A DNA stretch of 64,000 bases from an uncultured Ruminiclostridium sp. (lineage in GTDB: Bacteria; Bacillota; Clostridia; Oscillospirales; Ruminococcaceae): positions 47,589 to 111,588 of the forward strand of contig CAJUQV010000007.1 in NCBI GenBank assembly GCA_910588335.1. Reading direction: 5' to 3'. The position numbers and the translations under genes were made by a program. How positions within the stretch are numbered: the stretch's first letter is position 1; the number at the start of each line of letters is the position of its first letter. Shown piece after piece: positions 63,256 to 64,000 of the stretch. The notes under the pieces are model-generated. The model was not told the origin of the DNA, did not search any database, and worked only from the letters and a program-made list of their open reading frames with translations.

Positions 63256-63951
63256 ATGGCCTACGACTTTTATCTTGACAAATGTCTTTTGCCCGTACCT
63301 CCGTCAAAGCTGGAGATAAAGCGGAACGGACAGAACAAATCCCTTAATCTTATAAACGAAGGGGAGATAAACCTTTTAAAATCGCCTAAACTTAAGGAAA
63401 TAAGATTTTCCTTTCTGATACCTCAGGTCAGGTATCCCTTTGCCGTATACGGCGAAAGCTTTAAAACGGCCGAATATTACCTCAACCGTATGAAAGCGCT
63501 TAGCGAGTCGAAATATCCTTTTCAATTCATTGTATCGAGAACGACTCCGGAAGGAAAGGTTCTTTTTTCAACCAATATTACGGTGTCCATGGAAGAGCTT
63601 ACGGTTACCGAATCCGCAGAGGAAGGTTTCGATCTGGTTTTTAATGTTTTTTTAAAGCAGTATAAGGCGTACGGAATCACCTCGTTTACCGTAAAAAGCG
63701 ACGGTACGTTATCCGAAGAAAGCAGGGAAAGAAATTACGGCGCGGTGAAGGAGGCTACCATCGGCTGCAACGTCATAGTCAACGGCCGCCTCCACGGCAA
63801 CAGCCACGGCGAAGCGCCGGGGCAGACGCGCACCAATTATCGCGGAAAAATAAACTATATAAATCCGGGAGCCTCCCACCCCTACCATATCACAACCCCC
63901 GACGGCTTGTGGCAGGGGTGGGTAACCGCGGACAGTGTTAAGGTGATTTAG
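63256..63951 (+). CDS. Phage tail/baseplate-associated LysM-region protein (XkdP-like)
   Basis: 231 residues. The N-terminal part (LDKCLLPVPPSKLEIKRNGQ; NLINEGEINLLKSPKLKEI; SFLIPQVRYPF) is the conserved XkdP domain. In PBSX the C-terminus carries LysM; here it ends with IGCNVIVNGRLHGNSHGEAP and an SH3-like GLWQGWVTADSVKVI, a different cell-wall-binding-type end. It probably acts at the baseplate hub. GAAAGGAAGAACC precedes the start. Confidence 0.82.
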   Translation: MAYDFYLDKCLLPVPPSKLEIKRNGQNKSLNLINEGEINLLKSPKLKEIRFSFLIPQVRYPFAVYGESFKTAEYYLNRMKALSESKYPFQFIVSRTTPEGKVLFSTNITVSMEELTVTESAEEGFDLVFNVFLKQYKAYGITSFTVKSDGTLSEESRERNYGAVKEATIGCNVIVNGRLHGNSHGEAPGQTRTNYRGKINYINPGASHPYHITTPDGLWQGWVTADSVKVI

Positions 63952-63961
63952 GAGGTTTGAT

Positions 63962-64000
63962 TTGAACGTTGAATTGATAATAGCTTCTTCGGACGGTTCT
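63962..64000 (+). CDS. Start of an XkdQ-like tail hub gene (partial)
   Basis: TTG at 63962 with GGAGG 6 nt upstream opens a frame MNVELIIASSDGS to the window end. In PBSX-like clusters XkdQ (a gpD-type hub protein) follows XkdP, hence the name; only 13 codons are visible. Confidence 0.5.
   Translation, partial: MNVELIIASSDGS

Noticed and set aside
1..64000. tRNA, rRNA or known riboswitch genes
   Set aside because: No cloverleaf with conserved GTTCRANNC arm, rRNA segment or known riboswitch core was noticed by eye; a covariance search would be needed to be sure.

Overview
The window looks like a chromosome segment of a spore-forming, anaerobic gut-type Clostridium relative (Oscillospiraceae/Ruminococcus-like). 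The evidence is a Firmicutes S10-spc-alpha ribosomal order with zinc-type S14 and a KOW gene between map and infA, a spoVAC-spoVAD-spoVAE operon, an oxygen-detoxifying flavodiiron protein, a class-2 galT, a beta-mannosidase and a giant BspA-like surface protein. Species assignment is inference; no rRNA or tRNA gene was seen.

Layout. 1-2184 (minus): end-truncated galT behind a flavodiiron/flavin reductase/rubredoxin fusion. 2590-14208 (minus): one 3872-residue secreted LRR_5 protein with ten His/Cys linkers. 14361-15752 (minus): asnS. 16029-18497 (plus): beta-mannosidase with its own promoter. 18554-18862: terminator, 45-nt dispersed palindrome, 19-bp hairpin and a MITE-like element. 18912-20771 (minus): spoVA genes. 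20829-37759 (minus): the ribosomal superoperon from rpsJ to rplQ, with secY, adk, map, a KOW gene, infA and rpoA, preceded by a long structured leader.

37.8-51.1 kb is accessory. It holds cassettes made of a secreted protein with a cleavable signal peptide followed by lipoprotein or single-TM partners. Four cassettes start with the same bipartite motif TGTAAC-N17-ATTTTA. Three of these also carry a tiny conserved reading frame, two of them over a hairpin. The region shows recent duplication (about 640 bp, coding part identical), a chimeric frameshifted gene and gene remnants. It ends next to an ECF sigma/DUF4367-type membrane anti-sigma pair. My main hypothesis is an ECF-controlled, recombining array of secreted effector plus membrane-anchored partner (possibly immunity) cassettes.

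51.6-64 kb is a PBSX-like contractile-tail prophage: an S24 repressor divergent from a late operon of terS, terL, portal, scaffold, capsid, connectors, sheath, tube, a tail chaperone with a clear -1 frameshift site (A AAA AAC), an unrecognised 518-residue protein where the tape measure should be, an XkdP-like protein and the start of an XkdQ-like gene. No integrase or replication genes are seen on the left side, so it may be a domesticated particle.
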